A stretch of DNA of 64,000 nucleotides from Thermoleophilaceae bacterium (GCA_040901445.1 JBBDYQ010000014.1:62001-126000), one strand, 5' to 3'. Shown: positions 26,282 to 34,836, numbered from the stretch's first letter. Numbers and translations are program-made. The notes: a model not told the origin generated them from the letters alone.

Positions 26282-27469
26282 GTGGCACCGAGGACGATCC
26301 TCTACACCGGGAAGGGCGGCGTCGGCAAGACCAGCGTGGCGGCGGCCACCGCCCGCCGCTGCGCCGCAGCCGGCCTGCGCACGATCGTGCTCTCCACCGA
26401 CCCCGCGCACAGCCTGTCGGACTCGCTGGAGGCACAGCTCGGGGGTGAGCCGACGCCGATCGGCGACAACCTCCACGGCCAGGAGGTGCAGGCCCAGGAC
26501 GAGATGGAGCGCCACTGGGACGCCGTCTCCTCCTGGCTCGGCGAGCTGCTGGCCGACCGCGGCCTCGACCCCATCGCGGCCGAGGAGCTCACGGTGCCGC
26601 CCGGCATGGACGAGCTGTTCTCCCTCCTCCAGATCAAGCGCCACCACGAGTCGGGCGACTACGACGCGGTCATCGTGGACTGCGCGCCCACCGGCGAGAC
26701 GCTCCGCCTGCTCTCGTTCCCCGACGTTGCCCGCTGGTGGCTCGAGAAGGTCTTCCCCTGGGAGCGCCGCATCGTCAACGCCGCGCGTCCGTTCGCCCGC
26801 TCCCTGCTGGACATCCCGCTGCCGAACGATGCCGTCTTCGAGGATGTCGAACGGCTCGTGCGCAACCTGGTGGCGATGAACGTGATCCTCCGCGAGCGCT
26901 CCACCACCTCGATCCGCCTGGTGATGAACCCGGACCGGATGGTGGTGAAGGAGGCCATGCGCACCTTCACCTACCTCAATCTCTACGGCTATCTCACCGA
27001 CGCCGTGGTGGTGAACCGCGTGCTGCCGCCCGAGGCCGACGGCTACTTCGCCGCGTGGCGCCAGGTGCAGGCCGAGCACATGGAGCTGGTCCGCTCGGCG
27101 TTCGCGCCGGTGCCCATCCTCACCGCGCCGTGGCTCGACCGCGAGGTGGTGGGGCCGGAGATGCTCGACCGGCTGGGAGACGAGGTCTTCGCCGCGCACG
27201 AGCCGGCCGCCGTGCTGCACGAGGAGCTGTCGCAGGAGCTGACCGCCTCGAACGGGCGGGCCACGCTGCGGCTGCCGATCCCGTTCGTGGAGAAGGCGGA
27301 CATCGAGCTGAAGAAGATCGGCCTCGAGGTGATCGTCCGGGCGGGCGGCCAGAAGCGGACTATCATCCTGCCCCCCGCGCTCGGGGCCTACGCGCCGGCG
27401 GGCGCGCGTTACGAAGACGGAGCGCTGGAGATCTCCTTTGAGCGAGCCACGGCAGACGACCCGGCCTGA
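26282..27469 (+). CDS. ArsA/Get3-type ATPase
   Basis: 395 residues. Deviant Walker A GKGGVGKT near residue 10, switch I DPAHSLSDSL, and switch II VDCAPTGETLRLL are all present. The C-terminal beta domain (RLPIPFVEKADIELKKIG) matches the extra domain of ArsA-like proteins. Relatives drive arsenite export or target tail-anchored proteins. No ars genes lie nearby, and no metal-binding Cys triad was seen, so arsenic transport is not supported. GTG start; it overlaps a small downstream gene by 32 nt and diverges from the Ala/Pro-rich gene. Confidence 0.85.
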   Translation: MAPRTILYTGKGGVGKTSVAAATARRCAAAGLRTIVLSTDPAHSLSDSLEAQLGGEPTPIGDNLHGQEVQAQDEMERHWDAVSSWLGELLADRGLDPIAAEELTVPPGMDELFSLLQIKRHHESGDYDAVIVDCAPTGETLRLLSFPDVARWWLEKVFPWERRIVNAARPFARSLLDIPLPNDAVFEDVERLVRNLVAMNVILRERSTTSIRLVMNPDRMVVKEAMRTFTYLNLYGYLTDAVVVNRVLPPEADGYFAAWRQVQAEHMELVRSAFAPVPILTAPWLDREVVGPEMLDRLGDEVFAAHEPAAVLHEELSQELTASNGRATLRLPIPFVEKADIELKKIGLEVIVRAGGQKRTIILPPALGAYAPAGARYEDGALEISFERATADDPA

Positions 27470-27725
27470 CGATCCCTTCGCGGGCGCCCAGAGCGACTGG
27501 GACGCTCCTCCGCCACCGCCGCCGCGTCCGGGCGCGATGGACCTCTCCGCGCTCTTCGTGCTCGTCGACGCGCTGCGCGGCGCGCTGCCGTCCGGGGTCC
27601 AGGGGCAGTTCACGTCGCTGCTGCGCGAGCTGCTCCTGACACTTCGCTCGCTGATCGACTGGTACCTGGAGCGCCTCGACCGCGGGCCGAAGGAGCCCGA
27701 GGTGGAGGAGATCCGGATCGACTAG
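27438..27725 (+). CDS. Small protein co-transcribed with the ArsA-type ATPase
   Basis: 95 residues from TTG, with GGAG about 6 nt upstream. A Pro-rich N-terminus (DAPPPPPPRPG) leads to an amphipathic or membrane-leaning helix region (MDLSALFVLVDALRGAL, SLLRELLLTLRSLIDWYL). Together with the 32-nt overlap with the ATPase gene, this suggests a partner or membrane adaptor. No domain is recognised. Confidence 0.65.
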   Translation: MSEPRQTTRPDDPFAGAQSDWDAPPPPPPRPGAMDLSALFVLVDALRGALPSGVQGQFTSLLRELLLTLRSLIDWYLERLDRGPKEPEVEEIRID

Positions 27726-27925
27726 AGGTCGATCGAGCGGATCGAGTGCTCGTCCGGGAGCTTGTCGAGCACCTGGTGGATGACGCGGACCACGTCGCTC
27801 TCGTCGTGCCCGAAGTCGTCGAGCAGCGAGTGGAGTGCCGTCCAGGTGATCTTCAGCTGCGCCGGGGTGAGCTCGAGCCGGTAGGCCGTCTCGTCCGCCC
27901 CGATGAGGTTCGTGGCCTCGTCCAT
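27722..27925 (-). CDS. Small soluble protein of unknown function
   Basis: 67 residues, all helical: LELTPAQLKITWTALHSLLD, then DESDVVRVIHQVLDKL. It looks like a small four-helix or dimerising domain. The ATG is fixed by TATCGT 7 nt upstream. Its stop overlaps that of the convergent partner gene of the ATPase. Confidence 0.65.
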   Translation of the reverse strand: MDEATNLIGADETAYRLELTPAQLKITWTALHSLLDDFGHDESDVVRVIHQVLDKLPDEHSIRSIDL

Positions 27926-27932
27926 GTGACAG

Positions 27933-27938
27933 ACGATA
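27933..27938 (-). promoter_or_regulatory. -10 hexamer TATCGT, leaderless start
   Basis: TATCGT on the minus strand, 7 nt before the ATG at 27925. It is paired with a divergent TACGCT 18 bp away. Confidence 0.55.
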
Positions 27939-27955
27939 CAACGCGGCCGTGGCGA

Positions 27956-27961
27956 TACGCT
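27956..27961 (+). promoter_or_regulatory. -10 hexamer TACGCT, leaderless start
   Basis: TACGCT, 7 nt before the ATG of the EVE-domain gene. Confidence 0.55.
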
Positions 27962-27968
27962 GTGGCCG

Positions 27969-28430
27969 ATGGCGAAGACCTGGGTCCTCACCGGCTCACT
28001 CGACAACTTCCGGGCCACCCGCGAGCACGGCTTCCGCGTGATCGGCATGAAGCAGGGCCGCCGCGCGATGGCCGAGCAGGTGGAGCCGGGCGACCGGATC
28101 GTGTTCTACTTGACCGGCCTCCAGGCGTTCGCCGGCGCCGTGCGCGTGACGGGCGACATGTACGAGGACCGCACGAAGATCTGGCCCGGTAAGCCGAAGA
28201 GCCCGGACTCCTACCCGTGGCGCTTCGAGACCGAGCCCGAGCTCGTGCTGGAGGAGGACGACTTCGTGCCCGCGGTGGAGCTGGCAGCCGACCTCGAGCA
28301 CGTGCGCAAGTGGCCCGCCGAGCACTGGCGCCTGGCCTTCCAGGGGCAGCTCCGGACGGTCTCCGACGCCGATGCGCGGCTGCTGGACGAGCAGCTCCGC
28401 GGCGCCGCGGCCGCGTCGCCCGCGGTGTGA
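27969..28430 (+). CDS. EVE-domain (PUA/YTH-like) protein
   Basis: 153 residues. The EVE fold is seen from the start (TWVLTGSLDNFRATREHGF), through the aromatic-cage strand GDRIVFYLTGLQAFAGAVRV, to the second half around YPWRFETEPELVL. EVE proteins are related to YTH and PUA modules and bind modified bases in DNA or RNA. In some genomes they act with restriction or toxin genes; none is adjacent here. First gene of a three-gene overlapping set (GTGA). Confidence 0.85.
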   Translation: MAKTWVLTGSLDNFRATREHGFRVIGMKQGRRAMAEQVEPGDRIVFYLTGLQAFAGAVRVTGDMYEDRTKIWPGKPKSPDSYPWRFETEPELVLEEDDFVPAVELAADLEHVRKWPAEHWRLAFQGQLRTVSDADARLLDEQLRGAAAASPAV

Positions 28431-28645
28431 CCGGCGAGCCCGCCGAGCGCATCCGCACGCTCCTGCTCCGGAGCGACAACCAGCTCAAGGCGGGCAAGAC
28501 CGAGCGCGCGCTGGCCGCGCTGGAGGACGCGCGCGAGGTGGCGGGTACCGAGGGCGTGGACGAGCGGCTGCGCGAGCTCGTGACGCGCCGCATCGAGTCG
28601 CTGGGACCGCTGTTGGAGGGTCATGCCGCCGACCAGGAGAGCTGA
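28427..28645 (+). CDS. Small TPR-like helical protein
   Basis: 72 residues. The core QLKAGKTERALAALEDAREVA has the spacing of a single TPR hairpin. GTG overlaps the stop of the EVE gene (GTGA) and its end overlaps the next gene by 23 nt, so it is translated from the same message. Function unknown. Confidence 0.65.
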   Translation: MTGEPAERIRTLLLRSDNQLKAGKTERALAALEDAREVAGTEGVDERLRELVTRRIESLGPLLEGHAADQES

Positions 28646-29147
28646 GTCGATCACCGAGACCTGGCGCCGCCTGAACCCCGAACAGCGGGTGGCCGGGATC
28701 TCCGCGATCCTGCTCATCGTCAGCACCTTCGGGCCGTTCTCCTTCGTCGAGGCCGGCATCGTGCTGATCGGGGTGGGCGTGCTCGCGCTGCTGAAGAAGC
28801 GGGCCGACGGCGCCCTCTTCCACCTCCCCTTCGGCGACGGCGCCGTTATCGCGGTCGCGGGCAGCTGGAGCGCCCTGCTGATCGTGATCAGGCTCTTCGA
28901 CCGCCCACTCGGCCAGAACCTGCTCGCGCTCGTCTGCGCGGCGATCCTCGTGCTCGCCGGGCTGCGGGAGCGATCGCGGCGGCCGATGGACGACGTGGCC
29001 CATCCGCACCCTCCGGACACGCCGCCTCCGCGCCGCGAGCACGCGCACGACCCGGAAGCCACCGCCGAGACCGAGGCGCTGCCGGCCATGACCCCCGCCG
29101 GCGTCAGGAGGCGGAAGCGGCGCCGGCGCGGCCCGGGAGCCGCATGA
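28623..29147 (+). CDS. Small multi-span membrane protein
   Basis: 174 residues with about four membrane helices between residues 22 and 115 (VAGISAILLIVSTFGPF, AGIVLIGVGVLALL, AVIAVAGSWSALLIVI, LLALVCAAILVLAG) and a charged, His/Pro-rich tail ending in Arg residues. No family recognised. Last gene of the EVE set; its 3' end overlaps the convergent MFS gene by 44 nt. Confidence 0.7.
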   Translation: MPPTRRAESITETWRRLNPEQRVAGISAILLIVSTFGPFSFVEAGIVLIGVGVLALLKKRADGALFHLPFGDGAVIAVAGSWSALLIVIRLFDRPLGQNLLALVCAAILVLAGLRERSRRPMDDVAHPHPPDTPPPRREHAHDPEATAETEALPAMTPAGVRRRKRRRRGPGAA

Positions 29148-30333
29148 GCAGGTAGCCGATGCCGGCCGCGGCGAACTGCATCGCGGCGGCCAGCAGCAGC
29201 GTCTGAGCAGCACCCAGCGCCACCACCACAGGACCGGCCACGGCCGCTCCGGCGGCGAACGCGCCCACCTTGAGGCTGACCGCAGTGGTGAACACCTGTC
29301 CGTGGAGCCGGCGGGGCACCCGCCGCTGACGGACGGCGAACTGGGCGGTGAGCGCCGGGCCGTCGGCCACCCCGGCGACCGCGATGAGGACGAGCAGCAG
29401 CGCCAATGTGCCGGCCAGCGGCCAGAGCAGCATGAGCGCCCCGAACACCGCGTAGCCCACCACGACCACCCGGTCGGGCGGGAAGATCGCCTGCAGGCGC
29501 ACGAGGCCGAGCGCCCCCGCCATCGAGCCCACGGCGAAGGCGGCGAACATGTAGCCCGACGAGCTGCGCGGCGCGTCGAGCCCCTCGACCGCGAACAGCG
29601 GGAAGGCCACGGTGAGAAGCCCGAGGCCGGCGAGACCCAGGGCCCCCGCCACCGTGACGCCGCGCAGCTGAGGCACGGCCACGATCTGCCGCAGTCCCTC
29701 GGCCACGGTCTCGCCCAGCCCGCGGTCGCCCCTGGCCACCCCCGGGCGGTCGAGCGCCGGCACGACGAACAGCAGCGGCAGGACCGCCAGCGAGAGCACC
29801 GCCTCCACGACGAGCGGGGCCGCCGGGCCGAGCACCGCCGCGAGCGTGCCGGCCAGGGCGGGGCCGATCACGAGGGCGAGGTTGAAGCTCGTGGCCTCGA
29901 GTGCGTTGGCCGAGTCGAGCAGCTCGTCGGGCACGAGCGCCGGGATGAGGCTCGTGAAGCCGCCGAAGGACAGCGGGTAGGTGAACCCCGCAAAGAGCGC
30001 GATGAACGGGATCAGGATGTCGGGTGCGCTGCCGGTGGCGACCAGGATGCCGAGTAGGGTCGCCGTGATGGCGAGCTGGTCCACAACCATCAGCGCCCGG
30101 CGGCGGCCGGTGACGTCGAGCCACGCGCCGAGCAGCGGCCCGGTGACGAGCGACGGCAGCGTGATCGCGGCGACGGTGGCGCCCGCGAGCTCGGGCGAGC
30201 CCGTGCGGTCGAGCAGGAACAGCACCACCCCCACCGAGAACATCTCGTCCGCCAGCCGCGCCAGCGTGGCCGCCGAGAAGAACGCCCCGTAGCCGGGCTG
30301 GCGGCGGAGGCGCCCGAAGCCCGGGCTCCTCAC
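29104..30333 (-). CDS. Major facilitator superfamily transporter
   Basis: 409 residues, about 12 helices. The first half contains the MFS loop LLGAWLDVTGRRRALMVVDQ (20 residues) between helices 2 and 3. It resembles proton-driven exporters of the MefA/enterobactin-exporter type. Substrate unknown. The GTG overlaps the stop of the alkyltransferase-like gene (GTGA), which links drug or metabolite export to alkylation repair in one transcript. Confidence 0.85.
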   Translation of the reverse strand: MRSPGFGRLRRQPGYGAFFSAATLARLADEMFSVGVVLFLLDRTGSPELAGATVAAITLPSLVTGPLLGAWLDVTGRRRALMVVDQLAITATLLGILVATGSAPDILIPFIALFAGFTYPLSFGGFTSLIPALVPDELLDSANALEATSFNLALVIGPALAGTLAAVLGPAAPLVVEAVLSLAVLPLLFVVPALDRPGVARGDRGLGETVAEGLRQIVAVPQLRGVTVAGALGLAGLGLLTVAFPLFAVEGLDAPRSSSGYMFAAFAVGSMAGALGLVRLQAIFPPDRVVVVGYAVFGALMLLWPLAGTLALLLVLIAVAGVADGPALTAQFAVRQRRVPRRLHGQVFTTAVSLKVGAFAAGAAVAGPVVVALGAAQTLLLAAAMQFAAAGIGYLLMRLPGRAGAASAS

Positions 30334-30599
30334 GGGATCCGCGCCGCGCGCATGTCCACACGCTCGCCGCGGAACGGCACGCCCTCGGCCTCGAGCAGGC
30401 GGCGCTGGCGCTCGCCCTTGGCCAGCGAGCCGTCCGCCCGGACCACCCGGTGCCAGGGCAGGCCGGGCTCGTGGCACTCGAACAGAACGCGGCCGGCGTG
30501 ACGGGGCGCGCCCGGGTCGAGGTCCGAGTAGGCGCGCACGAAGCCCTCGGGGATCGCGCGCACGCGCTCGAGGACCCGCTCGGTCCGGCTCGCACTCAT
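30330..30599 (-). CDS. Alkyltransferase-like protein (MGMT family, Cys replaced by Trp)
   Basis: 89 residues from ATG. The C-terminal MGMT DNA-binding fold is clear: GFVRAYSDL, the active-site motif as PWHRVV instead of PCHRV, and the tail LLEAEGVPFRGERVDM. Loss of the acceptor Cys makes it an ATL protein, which flags O6-alkylguanine for nucleotide-excision repair instead of removing the alkyl group. An alternative TTG at 30626, inside the upstream repeat, would add nine residues. Confidence 0.85.
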   Translation of the reverse strand: MSASRTERVLERVRAIPEGFVRAYSDLDPGAPRHAGRVLFECHEPGLPWHRVVRADGSLAKGERQRRLLEAEGVPFRGERVDMRAARIP

Positions 30600-30613
30600 C
30601 CGGCGTGCGAGAA

Positions 30614-30686
30614 CCGAGTCATCCAAGGACGCAGGCTGAAGCCGTGCTCGGCACGGCGAAGGCCGAGGATGCCGGAGGACGACGGC
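30614..30686 (-). repeat. Dispersed hairpin repeat, copy 1
   Basis: On the plus strand: CCGAG, ATCCAAGGACGCAGG, a hairpin GCCGTGC-TCG-GCACGGC, then CCGAGGATGCCGGAG. A second copy with the same layout lies at 49161-49233. The flanks are nearly identical while the hairpin stems differ by compensating changes. Each copy abuts the 5' end of a minus-strand DNA alkylation repair gene. Confidence 0.7.
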
Positions 30687-30700
30687 TCGCAGCCGCCAGA

Positions 30701-32422
30701 TCAGTCTTCAAAGAACGCGTAGCCGTACTCGCCGCGCTTGAGCGCGAGCTTCGCGATCGCGACCATGCGCTCGTCGTCGTTGGTCTCGACCTGGTCCAGC
30801 GTGGCGTCCACCCGGTGGGCGGCGCGGGTGCAGAAGGTCTCGGCGATGTAGCGCTCCTGCCCCGACGGCTCCACGCCGTGCTCGTCGAAGATCGCGGACA
30901 CGCGCGACAGCGTGGCCACCTGGCCGTAGATGTCGGCGGCGGCGTCGGCGATCCGCTTCTGCTGGAACTGCCGCTCCACCACGCCCTTGCCGTGCTTGCG
31001 CAGCAGCCCCTCGCTGACGTCACGCAGGCGCTTGACCTGCTCGCCGACCGGCGACGCGAGGTCCTGGAGCGCCTCGTGCGCCAGCGAGACGCGGTCCGGG
31101 CGCACCTCGCGCTTCACGCGCCCCACCACGTAGTCGGCCACCACGCCGATCGTGGCGATCGGGTCGGTGAGGTCGATCTCCCCCAGTTCCTTCAGCTCCT
31201 CCCCGAGCGGCTTGAAGCCCGAGAGCGCGATGAAGGCGCGCATCACGTCGTTGGCGCCCTCGAAGATCGGGAAGATCCGGATGTCGCGGATCATCTTCTC
31301 CCACGGCTTGTCGCGCATGTAGCCGGCGCCGCCGTGGAGCTGCAGGGCGCGGTTGGCCGCGTACCAGAGGAACTCGGTGCCCGAGACCTTCACGATGGCC
31401 GACTCGATCGAGTAGTCCGGCACGCCGCGATCCACCAGCCCGGTGGTCAGGTACGACATGGACTCGAGCCCGAACAGGTACGAGACCATCCAGCCGATCT
31501 TCTCCTGCACCAGCTCGAAATCCGCCAGCGGCATGCCGAACTGGCGGCGCTCCTTCACGTGGTCGATCGTGCGGTCGAGGATCTGCTTGGTGGCGCCCAC
31601 CGAGCCGGTGCCCAGGCTCATCCGCCCGTTGTTGAGGATCTGCATCGCGAGCTTGAAGCCGTTGCCGGCCTCGCCGAGCACGTTCTCCGCGGGCACGCGG
31701 ATGTCGTGGTACTCGAGCCGGCGCAGGTCGTTGCCGCGCAGGCCCATCGTGTCGAAGCGGTGACCCACCTCGAAGCCCTCCATCCCTGGCTCGAGGATGA
31801 GAGCGATGTGGCCGCCTTCGTCGATGGCGGCGAAGGTGACGATGACGCCCGCCTTCGAGCCGTTGCCGATGTAGTGCTTCACGCCGTTGAGCCGCCAGGA
31901 GCCGTCGGCCTGGCGCACGGCGCGCGTGTCCATGCCGTGCACGTCGGAGCCCGCGTTGGGCTCGGTGAGGGCGAAGGCGGCGAGCTTGCGGCCGGTGGCC
32001 AGGTCGGGCAGGAAACGGGCCTTCTGCTCGTCCGTGCCGTACATGGAGATGCCCTTCATCCCGATCGACTGGTGCACGCCCATGACCACGGCGAGCGTGG
32101 CGTCGATCTGGCCGAAGACCTCCGACACGCGGCAGTAGCCGGTCTGCGAGAGACCCTGGCCGCCGTACTCCTCGGCCACGTAGAGGCCCATCAGGCCGCG
32201 CTCGCCGAGGCCGGCGATCACGTCGTCGCCGATCCAGCCCTCCTCCTCGATCCTGCGCTGGTCGTACGACTCCGCGGCGAACTCACGCAGGGAGCGGATC
32301 AGGCCGACGGTCTTGAGCTGGTCCTCGTCCTCCGGCTTGGGGTAGGGAAAGACGAGGTCCTCGTGGATCTCCCCGAGGAAGAGCGACTTCGCGAACGAGG
32401 AGACCCCCGTGGCGGTGGCCAT
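30701..32422 (-). CDS. Acyl-CoA dehydrogenase, VLCAD/ACAD9-like with C-terminal extension
   Basis: 573 residues. The ACAD core occupies about 50-420: ALTEPNAGSDVHGMDT, RRQFGMPLADFELVQ and the catalytic Glu in FPIFEGANDVMR. A helical extension of about 150 residues follows, as in very-long-chain enzymes that bind membranes. It oxidises long acyl-CoAs and donates electrons to ETF. The ATG overlaps the citrate synthase stop by one base (TGATG), so the two are co-expressed. Confidence 0.9.
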   Translation of the reverse strand: MATATGVSSFAKSLFLGEIHEDLVFPYPKPEDEDQLKTVGLIRSLREFAAESYDQRRIEEEGWIGDDVIAGLGERGLMGLYVAEEYGGQGLSQTGYCRVSEVFGQIDATLAVVMGVHQSIGMKGISMYGTDEQKARFLPDLATGRKLAAFALTEPNAGSDVHGMDTRAVRQADGSWRLNGVKHYIGNGSKAGVIVTFAAIDEGGHIALILEPGMEGFEVGHRFDTMGLRGNDLRRLEYHDIRVPAENVLGEAGNGFKLAMQILNNGRMSLGTGSVGATKQILDRTIDHVKERRQFGMPLADFELVQEKIGWMVSYLFGLESMSYLTTGLVDRGVPDYSIESAIVKVSGTEFLWYAANRALQLHGGAGYMRDKPWEKMIRDIRIFPIFEGANDVMRAFIALSGFKPLGEELKELGEIDLTDPIATIGVVADYVVGRVKREVRPDRVSLAHEALQDLASPVGEQVKRLRDVSEGLLRKHGKGVVERQFQQKRIADAAADIYGQVATLSRVSAIFDEHGVEPSGQERYIAETFCTRAAHRVDATLDQVETNDDERMVAIAKLALKRGEYGYAFFED

Positions 32423-33525
32423 CAGACCGCCTCCGCCGCGGGCTCCCTCCCGACCGACTCCACCGGGCGCGGCCCCGGCCCCATGTACTTCGCGGTGGGC
32501 CGGATGAGGCGGGCCTCGCGCTTCTGCTCCATGATGTGCGCCGACCATCCGCCCACCCTCGCGCAGGTGAACATCGGCGTGAACAGCTCCGGCGGCACCT
32601 CCGCGAAGTCGAGCACCACGGCCGACCAGAACTCCACGTTGGTGGCCAGCACGCGGTCCGGCTTGCGGGCCTTGAGCTCCGCGAGCGCGGCCTGCTCGAG
32701 CGCCTCGGCCGCCTCGAGCCGGGGCGCGCCGACCTCGCGGGCGGTGCGGCGCAGAACCCGTGCGCGCGGGTCCTCGGCGCGGTAGACGCGATGGCCGAAG
32801 CCCATCAGCCGCTCGCCGCGGTCCAGCGCATCCTTCACCCAGCGCTCGGCGTCGCCCGTCTCGGCCACCCCGTCGAGCATCTGGAGCACGCGCGAGGGCG
32901 CGCCGCCGTGCAGCGGGCCCGAGAGGGCGCCCACCGCCGCGGACAGGCACGCCGCGCAGTCCGCGCCGGTGGAGGCCACCACCCGCGCAGTGAAGGTGGA
33001 GGCGTTCATGCCGTGCTCGGCCGCGGATACCCAGTACGCGTCGATGGCCTTGACGTGGTTTGGATCCGCCTCGCCGCGCCAGCGGATGAGGAAGCGCTCG
33101 GGGATCGAGGTGGCCTTGTCGACCTCGGCCTGGGGAATCGGCGGCTCGCCGGTTCCGCGGGCCGACTGCGCGACGAAGGAGAGCGCCATCACCGACGCGC
33201 GGGCGAGATCGGCGCGGGCCTGCTCGTCGGAGATGTCGATGAGCTGGCCGAAGCCCCACTCGGGCGCGAGCATGGCGAGTGCGGCCTGGACGTCCACGCG
33301 CGGGTCGCTGGAGCGGATGGCGAGCGGGTGCGGCTCGGCGGGCGGAAGCCCGGGCTCGTAATGGCCGTCCACCAGCAGGCCCCAGACGTGCTCGAAGGGC
33401 ACGTTGCCGACGAGGTCCTCGATGTCCACCCCGCGATAGCGGAGCGCTCCGCCGGCCTTGTCGGGCTCGGCGATCTCGGTGGCGAAGGCGACGACACCCT
33501 CAAGGCCCGACTGCACCTCGCTCAT
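32422..33525 (-). CDS. Citrate synthase
   Basis: 367 residues, the short Gram-positive type. The catalytic residues are visible: AAEHGMNAS, the GALSGPLHGGAP loop, GFGHRVYRAEDPRA, and the Asp of EFWSAVVLDF. It condenses acetyl-CoA with oxaloacetate; 2-methylcitrate synthase activity is possible. AAAAGGAGGAG stands 6 nt before the ATG, the strongest Shine-Dalgarno site in the window. Joined to a long-chain acyl-CoA dehydrogenase, it would channel beta-oxidation acetyl-CoA into the TCA cycle. Confidence 0.9.
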   Translation of the reverse strand: MSEVQSGLEGVVAFATEIAEPDKAGGALRYRGVDIEDLVGNVPFEHVWGLLVDGHYEPGLPPAEPHPLAIRSSDPRVDVQAALAMLAPEWGFGQLIDISDEQARADLARASVMALSFVAQSARGTGEPPIPQAEVDKATSIPERFLIRWRGEADPNHVKAIDAYWVSAAEHGMNASTFTARVVASTGADCAACLSAAVGALSGPLHGGAPSRVLQMLDGVAETGDAERWVKDALDRGERLMGFGHRVYRAEDPRARVLRRTAREVGAPRLEAAEALEQAALAELKARKPDRVLATNVEFWSAVVLDFAEVPPELFTPMFTCARVGGWSAHIMEQKREARLIRPTAKYMGPGPRPVESVGREPAAEAV

Positions 33526-33572
33526 TCGCGCTCCTCCTTTTCGTCTTGGCGGCGTGCGGAAGGCGCAGGATA

Positions 33573-33689
33573 GTGAAGCCCGGCTCCACACACGTGAGCC
33601 GCATGCTGGCCAAGCTGGACCTGCGCGACCGCGTGCAGGCGGTGGTCTTGGCGTACGAGAGCGGGCTCGTCCAGCCGGGCGGCGGTTAG
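33573..33689 (+). pseudogene. Remnant of a LuxR/NarL response-regulator C-terminus
   Basis: Only the end of the helix-turn-helix is left: THVSRMLAKLDLRDRVQAVV followed by LAYESGLVQPGGG and a stop. The preceding residues (VKPGS) are a disrupted form of the usual TVKTHV, and the phosphoreceiver and most of the HTH are absent. It lies in the 160-bp gap between citrate synthase and the methyltransferase gene. Confidence 0.75.
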
Positions 33690-34555
33690 GCCGGCGCCCG
33701 CGCCGTGACGATCCAAGTGGAGACGTTCGTGCTGACGCCGTCGCCGTCCACCAGGTCGCCGAAGGCCTCGCGCACCGCGGCGACTATCCGCGGCCGCTGA
33801 CGATCGGCGTCCTCGCCCGCCAGCCGGATGGCCTCGCCGGCGGGACCGATGGCGAGTGCGAGGTCCACCGCCTGGTCCATACTGCCCAGCGACCAGCGGC
33901 GATCGCAGCGTGTGAGCGAGACGTGCTCGAACCCGGCGGTGAGCGTGACCGCCGTCGTCGTGTCGGCGTTCGCCATCGAGAACGGCCCGGGGCCGCAGGT
34001 GAGCTCGTCTGAGTCCTCGTCCTCGGTGACCATGCCCTTGACCACCGACTCCGCCCGCGGAACCCAGTGGTTGTCCTCCTTGCGCCGCCACACGACCATG
34101 CACAGGCAACCGCCCGGAGCGAGCGCCTCGCGGATGTTGCGAAGTGCGGCGACGGGGCTCGCGAAGAACATCGTGCCGAACCGCGAGTACACGGCGTCGT
34201 AGGGCCCTCCGAGGTCGCCGGCCTGAACGTCGGCGACCGCGAACGAGGCGTTGGCGACGCCGGCCTGCTCGGCCTCCGCGCGGGCCGTCTCGATGAAGCG
34301 CGCCGACGAGTCAACGCCCACCGCCTCGCCGCCCGCTCCCACGAGCTCGGCCAGCCGCTGCGTGCTGTCGCCGAAGCCGCAGCCGACATCGAGGACGCGT
34401 GAGCCGGGCTCCGGCGGGCAGACGCGGTAGGACTCCTCGCCGAACGGGGCGAGTCCGTCCATCATGAGGTCGCGGTACCGCACGAAGCGATCGAACAGCA
34501 CGCCGTCCCAGGCGTCGACGGCCTCCTGGTTGGCCGATGCGACCTGCGAGTCCAC
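33686..34555 (-). CDS. SAM-dependent class I methyltransferase
   Basis: 289 residues. Motif I VLDVGCGFGDSTQRL near residue 55, the acidic GVDSS, VADVQAGD and YSRFGTMFFASPVAALRNIR (20 residues) form a Methyltransf_11/25 domain. The C-terminal half is a helical cap. The substrate is unknown; ubiquinone/menaquinone-type or natural-product methyltransferases look similar. GTG is set by TAGGGT 7 nt upstream; that hexamer overlaps the stop codon of the adjacent DUF1800 remnant. Confidence 0.85.
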   Translation of the reverse strand: MDSQVASANQEAVDAWDGVLFDRFVRYRDLMMDGLAPFGEESYRVCPPEPGSRVLDVGCGFGDSTQRLAELVGAGGEAVGVDSSARFIETARAEAEQAGVANASFAVADVQAGDLGGPYDAVYSRFGTMFFASPVAALRNIREALAPGGCLCMVVWRRKEDNHWVPRAESVVKGMVTEDEDSDELTCGPGPFSMANADTTTAVTLTAGFEHVSLTRCDRRWSLGSMDQAVDLALAIGPAGEAIRLAGEDADRQRPRIVAAVREAFGDLVDGDGVSTNVSTWIVTARAPA

Positions 34556-34562
34556 TGAGACA

Positions 34563-34568
34563 ACCCTA
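34563..34568 (-). promoter_or_regulatory. -10 hexamer TAGGGT, leaderless start
   Basis: TAGGGT on the minus strand, 7 nt before the GTG at 34555. Confidence 0.55.
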
Positions 34569-34836
34569 ACGTCGCACGCGCAGCCTGGCCACCATCCCGT
34601 AGCGGTCGTGGCGGCCCTTGGTGCACAGCAGCCGGTTGGTGGTGTTCGTCGAGAGCCACGCCGGGCCCCAGTCCCAGCCGGCCACCGACGGCGGCTCGAA
34701 CAGCATCTGACCCATCTCGTTCATCTGCCCACGAGGAAGCCGGCGTGGCGCGGATGGCCCGTGCAGGAGGTTGAGCGTGTCGCGCCAGTCGAAGCGGCCG
34801 CGGCGGCGGAAGATGCGCTTGGTGCCGCGATCGTGC
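34566..34836 (-). pseudogene. Remnant of a DUF1800-family gene
   Basis: Reading the minus strand, HDRGTKRIF and GRFDWRDTLNLL are followed by a frame-shifted HPRHAGFLVGR, then QMNEMGQMLFEPPSVAGWDW and a normal stop. These are three consecutive landmarks of the C-terminal half of DUF1800 proteins, with sequence missing between them. There is no start and no N-terminal two-thirds. It is a decayed gene; the remaining 117 bp up to 34953 show nothing recognisable. Confidence 0.7.
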
